NCBI GenBank assembly: GCA_023484675.1
Contig: JAMDAP010000099.1
Span: 1 to 18,428 of the forward strand
Length of the DNA: 18,428 nucleotides
DNA from: Bacillota bacterium
Lineage (GTDB): Bacteria; Bacillota_E; Symbiobacteriia; JAMDAP01
Direction of reading: 5' to 3'
The notes beneath the pieces are model-generated. The model did no database searches and was not told the DNA's origin. It saw only the letters and a program-made list of their open reading frames with translations. Of the stretch, positions 14,496 to 18,428 are shown one piece after another. Each line of letters begins with the position of its first letter. The stretch's first letter is position 1. Both the position numbers and the translations under genes were made by a program.

Positions 14496-14533
14496 CCTTT
14501 CCCAGAGACCATCACCCGGGGAGGTTTGACCTG

Positions 14534-15400
14534 GTGCAGGTTCTTCTTCAAACGGCCCTCAACGGCCTTCTCACGGGCGGCCTGTACGCCCTGGTGGGCA
14601 TCGGGCTGGCGATCATCTTCGGGGTCATGCGCATTATCAACTTCGCCCACGGCGAAATCATGATGATCGGCATGTACCTAACCTTCTACCTGTTCACTCT
14701 CCTGCATGTGGACCCCTACCTGTCGATGCTGGTCAACATGGCCGCCCTCTTCCTGCTGGGGGTGCTCATCTACCGCTTCCTGGTCAGCGGCGTCAGCAAG
14801 GCGGCGGAGATGAACCAGATCCTGCTCACCACCGGCATCGGCCTGGTGCTGACCAACCTGGCCCAACTCCTCTTTACCGCCGACTACAAGCAGATCCGCA
14901 CCGCTTACTCCGATAAGCTGCTGTACCTGGGTGGCTTCACCTTCAACCTTGCTTACGTGATCTCGTTCTTCCTCGCCCTCCTGGTCACCGGCCTGCTCTA
15001 CCTGTTCGTGATGCGAACCGAGTTCGGCCGGTCCATGCGAGCCGTGGCTCAAAACCGGGAAGCGGCGCAGCTGATGGGCATTAACGTCTCCCGCGTCTCG
15101 GCCATTACCTTTGGCCTCGGCACGGCTGCCGCCGGCGCCGCTGCCGCCCTGTTGGTGCCTGTCTACTACTTTTTCCCCGGCGTGGGCGGCCCGTTCACCG
15201 AGAAGTCCTTCATCATCGTGGTTCTGGGCGGCATGGGCAGCATTGTTGGCGCCACCTTCGGCGGCCTCATCCTGGGCGTGGCCGAGGCCCTGACCTCCCT
15301 GAGCGTCGGCGAGGCCTACAAGGACATCGCCGGTTTCGTCATCTTCCTGGCCATCCTGTTGCTGCGCCCATCCGGGCTGTTTGGGAGGTCGCGGGCATGA
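14534..15400 (+). CDS. livH: Branched-chain amino acid-type ABC transporter permease, LivH family
   Basis: 288 aa integral membrane permease. Start GTG 14534 is chosen because GGGGAGG (14518-14524) lies nine bases upstream and the product then begins VQVLLQTALNGLLTGGLYAL, the normal LivH start; the frame is open further upstream without homology. Landmarks include GIGLAIIFGVMRIINFAHGE, LTTGIGLVLTNLAQLLFTAD, TEFGRSMRAVAQNREAAQLMGIN (the cytoplasmic loop contacting the ATPases) and VVLGGMGSIVGATFGGLILG. It forms the translocation channel with LivM. Its stop overlaps the livM start by four bases (ATGA). Confidence 0.94.
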   Translation: MQVLLQTALNGLLTGGLYALVGIGLAIIFGVMRIINFAHGEIMMIGMYLTFYLFTLLHVDPYLSMLVNMAALFLLGVLIYRFLVSGVSKAAEMNQILLTTGIGLVLTNLAQLLFTADYKQIRTAYSDKLLYLGGFTFNLAYVISFFLALLVTGLLYLFVMRTEFGRSMRAVAQNREAAQLMGINVSRVSAITFGLGTAAAGAAAALLVPVYYFFPGVGGPFTEKSFIIVVLGGMGSIVGATFGGLILGVAEALTSLSVGEAYKDIAGFVIFLAILLLRPSGLFGRSRA

Positions 15401-16342
15401 AGACAGCGCTTTCACCTGGCCGTTTCAGCCACTCGCTTCCCCTGCTCCTGCTGGTCGCAGCCGCGGCTCTGCCCTTCCTCTGGCGGGATCCCTACTACCT
15501 GCAGATTCTGCTCTTCGGCTTCCTGTTCGCCACCCTGGGCAGTGCCTGGAATCTGGTGGGCGGTTACGCCGGCCAGCTCTCCCTGGGACACGCCGCGTTC
15601 TTCGGGGTGGGCGCCTATGCCGTGGCCTTGCTGGGCGAGCGCGGCTGGAGCCCGTGGGTGGCCTGGCTCGCCGGCGGCGTGCTGGCCGTACCCTTCGCCC
15701 TGTTCATCGGCAGCGTCGCCTTTCGCCTGCGGGGTCCCTACTTCGCCTTGAGCACCATCGCCCTCGCGGAAATCCTGCACCTTGTCACCAAGCACAGCGA
15801 GTTTACCCACGGAGCCGTCGGCGCTCAGGTGCCGTCCCTGTTCAGCGGCGACATGAGCCGCCTGCTGTATTACGAACTGGCCCTGGCCCTATTGGCTGTG
15901 GTGGTGACGGTCACCGCCTGGCTGGCTTCCTCCCGGACCGGCTACTACTGGATGGCTATCCGCGAGAATGAGGACACCGCTCAGGCAATTACCATCAACA
16001 CTGCCGCCTACAAGTTGCTGGCCTTAGTCATCAGCGCCTTCTTCACCGCCCTGGCCGGCGGCATCTACGGCAGCTACCTCTCCTTCATCGCCCCTGAGGT
16101 GGTCCTCTCCTTCGATATCTCGGCTCAGGCTGCCATCTTCAGCATCCTGGGGGGTGTCGGCACGATCTGGGGCCCGGTGGTGGGAGCCTCCATCCTTACC
16201 TTGGCGTCCGAGCTCTTCCGCTCTCAGTTCAAGGATGCGAACCTGCTCATCTACGGCCTGCTCATCATCCTGGTGGTGCTTTACATGCCCAAGGGCGTGG
16301 TGGGTGTCCTGAGTGAACGACTGGCCAAAAGGAGGGCTGCCC

Positions 16343-16371
<29 letters not shown>
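15397..16371 (+). CDS. livM: Branched-chain amino acid-type ABC transporter permease, LivM family
   Basis: 324 aa membrane protein, partner of LivH. ATG 15397 overlaps the livH stop as ATGA, suggesting translational coupling. The first helix (PLLLLVAAAALPFLW) is followed by the hallmark GSAWNLVGGYAGQLSLGHAAFFGVGAYA block, GPYFALSTIALAEILHLV, the coupling loop SRTGYYWMAIRENEDTAQAI, and AIFSILGGVGTIWGPVVGA near the end. The C-terminal tail is basic (RLAKRRAARAAAASIRA). It extends 29 bases into livG. Confidence 0.94.
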
Positions 16372-17082
<711 letters not shown>

Positions 17083-17083
<1 letters not shown>

Positions 17084-17826
17084 TGGCCGCAGCCGTTTCC
17101 CCTGCCCCCGCCGGCGAGCCTCTTCTGACGGTAAAAAACATAAGCGTGGCTTACGGTGACGTGCAGGCCCTCTGGGACGTCAGCCTGCACGTGCAGCTCG
17201 GGGAAGTCGTGGCGCTCATCGGCGCCAACGGCGCCGGCAAGACCACTACGCTCAAGACCATTTCCGGCTTGCTGCGACCGCGCCAGGGCGAAGTCCACTT
17301 CGCGGGCCACCCCCTCCACCAGATGCCTGCCCATCAGATTGTTGAGCTGGGCGTGGCTCAGGTGCCGGAGGGGCGGAAGCTCTTCCCCCTGATGACGGTT
17401 CTGGAAAACCTCCAAGTGGGCTCGCAGGCGCCGCGCGCCCGGCGCCACCGCACCGAAACCCTGGCCCACGTGATGGAACTCTTCCCGCGGCTGGCCGAAC
17501 GCAAGAACCAGCTGGCAGCGACGCTGTCGGGCGGCGAGCAGCAGATGGTTGCCATTGCCCGAGGTCTGATGGCGCGGCCCCAACTGCTGATCCTCGACGA
17601 GCCCTCTCTCGGCCTGGCGCCTGTGCTGGTGCAGGAGATTTTCCGCACCATCCGCCGCATCCGCGAGGAAGGAACAACGGTGATGGTCGTGGAGCAGAAC
17701 GTGGTTCAGACCCTGGCCATCGCCGACCGCGCCTATGTGCTGGAGAACGGCCGTATGGCCCTGGAGGGCACCGGCCAGGAACTGCTCGGCAACGAGCACG
17801 TGCGCAAGGCGTATCTGGGGCTGTAG
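17083..17826 (+). CDS. livF: Branched-chain amino acid-type ABC transporter ATPase, LivF family
   Basis: 247 aa ATPase closing the five-gene importer operon. Motifs are Walker A GANGAGKTT, AQVPEGRKLFPLMTVLENL (the Q-loop region with the EGR phrase typical of LivF), the canonical signature LSGGEQQ, Walker B LLILDEPSLGLAPVLVQEIF and a C-terminal YVLENGRMALEGTGQELL. ATG 17083 follows AGGAGGT (17067-17073) by nine bases and overlaps the livG stop (TGATG). About ten Pro/Ala-rich residues precede the first beta-strand. No clear intrinsic terminator follows. Confidence 0.95.
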
Positions 17827-18025
17827 CAGCAGACCTTCCATTCGCTATTCGTCAGGCAGCAGAGCATCCCGCCCTGGCAACTCCTACAGGATATCCGCCG
17901 CTTCGGGTCGAATCGTATGGAATTGCAGCGGGGCGCCGCCTCGCACGCTTTGATCTCCTTTCCGTCAGCGACGTCACCGCCACATCCCTGCGCGCCCTGG
18001 GCGGCATGCCCGGGAGGTTCTGCCC
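17827..18025 (+). other. Gap between livF and HAD gene; one frame open with protein-like composition
   Basis: No strong hairpin, promoter or RNA gene is seen. The frame with codons starting at 17841 has no stop across the gap and reads, for example, RLARFDLLSVSDVTATSLRA near 17940-17997, but has no start codon with a ribosome binding site and continues out of frame into the HAD gene. It may be the decayed 3' end of a lost gene or chance in GC-rich DNA. GGGAGG at 18012-18017 belongs to the next gene. Confidence 0.3.
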
Positions 18026-18428
18026 TTGCCGAAACCACGCACCTGCCTGCTCTTTGACTGGGACGGCACCCTGGCCGAGTCCCACAACGCCCACTACGCC
18101 GCTTTCCGCCATACCTTTCAGATCCACCTCGGGCGCCGGGTGGATGACAGCGAGCTGGCCCCCATCATCGGCCACACCCTACGCGATATCATGGCCCGCT
18201 TCGGGGCCATCACGGAAGAGCAGTGGCTCGACTTCGCCGCCGACTTTTACCAGCACTACTACGGCCACCACAAGGAGTTGGTGGTCCTATACCCAGGCGT
18301 GATCGACATGGTGGCCCGCCTCCACCAGGCCGGCCTGCCCATGGCCCTGGTGACCAGCAAACCTGGAGCCGCGCTGGAGCGCGAGGTGGTTTACACCGGG
18401 GTCGCCCAGGCCTTCGCCGCCTTTGTGG
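18026..18428 (+). CDS. HAD-superfamily phosphatase (3' end outside window)
   Basis: The frame from TTG 18026 is open to the right edge, giving at least 134 residues. GGGAGG (18012-18017) lies eight bases upstream, which fixes this start. The N-terminus CLLFDWDGTLAES is HAD motif I, with the nucleophile Asp and the acid/base Asp in DWDGT. A helical cap region follows (about residues 18-90), with ELVVLYPGVIDMVARLHQAG leading into motif II, ALVTSK. This order and the cap are typical of phosphoglycolate phosphatase/beta-phosphoglucomutase-like subfamily members. Motifs III and IV lie beyond the window, so the subfamily and substrate cannot be set. Unrelated in function to the liv operon as far as can be seen. 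Confidence 0.9.
   Translation, partial: MPKPRTCLLFDWDGTLAESHNAHYAAFRHTFQIHLGRRVDDSELAPIIGHTLRDIMARFGAITEEQWLDFAADFYQHYYGHHKELVVLYPGVIDMVARLHQAGLPMALVTSKPGAALEREVVYTGVAQAFAAFV

Overview
The window (about 18.4 kb, GC-rich) looks like the chromosome of a high-GC, Gram-positive-type bacterium, most likely a member of the Bacillota of the Symbiobacterium/Thermaerobacter/Moorella kind. The reasons are strong GGAGG-type ribosome binding sites in front of nearly every gene, frequent GTG and TTG starts, a lipoprotein-type substrate-binding protein, a BmrC/BmrD-like (YheI/YheH) exporter pair, a ThiW-type ECF component and a NamA-type Old Yellow Enzyme. The assignment is inferred from gene types, not from a marker gene.

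Layout. 1-3642: a heterodimeric ABC exporter, whose first subunit is cut by the window edge. 3694-5136: a cobyrinate a,c-diamide synthase (CbiA). 5181-5972: a short-chain dehydrogenase-like protein that lacks the catalytic Tyr and Lys. 5998-7321: a decayed stretch in which a secreted, peptidase MA-like metalloprotease gene is broken and holds the wreck of an IS200/IS605 element (frameshifted tnpA joined in frame to the C-terminal half of tnpB). 7376-8665: a major facilitator transporter. 8720-11849: a thiamin salvage operon with its own promoter, a TPP riboswitch, an attenuating terminator, thiD, a fused thiM-thiE gene, thiW and a terminator. 11926-12963 (minus strand): a NamA-type ene-reductase. 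13111-17826: a complete five-gene branched-chain-amino-acid-type ABC importer (livJ-H-M-G-F order). 18026 to the right edge: the start of a HAD phosphatase.

How the parts work together. In the thi operon, ThiW (with ECF energising subunits not seen here) would bring in the thiazole moiety. ThiM phosphorylates the thiazole, ThiD phosphorylates the pyrimidine, and ThiE joins the two into thiamin phosphate. The riboswitch and its terminator would shut this off when TPP is plentiful. No de novo thiazole or pyrimidine genes (thiG, thiC) are present, so the locus reads as salvage. The liv operon is tightly packed with overlapping starts and stops, suggesting translational coupling. Only the livJ-livH gap is long, and it carries two stem-loops that could favour high expression of the binding protein.

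I did not find a clearly new multi-gene system. The points most worth a second look are the ThiM-ThiE fusion under a TPP riboswitch, a repeated 8-mer that could make the aptamer and its terminator mutually exclusive, the SDR without its catalytic residues, and the IS-broken metalloprotease with an in-frame TnpA-TnpB chimera.
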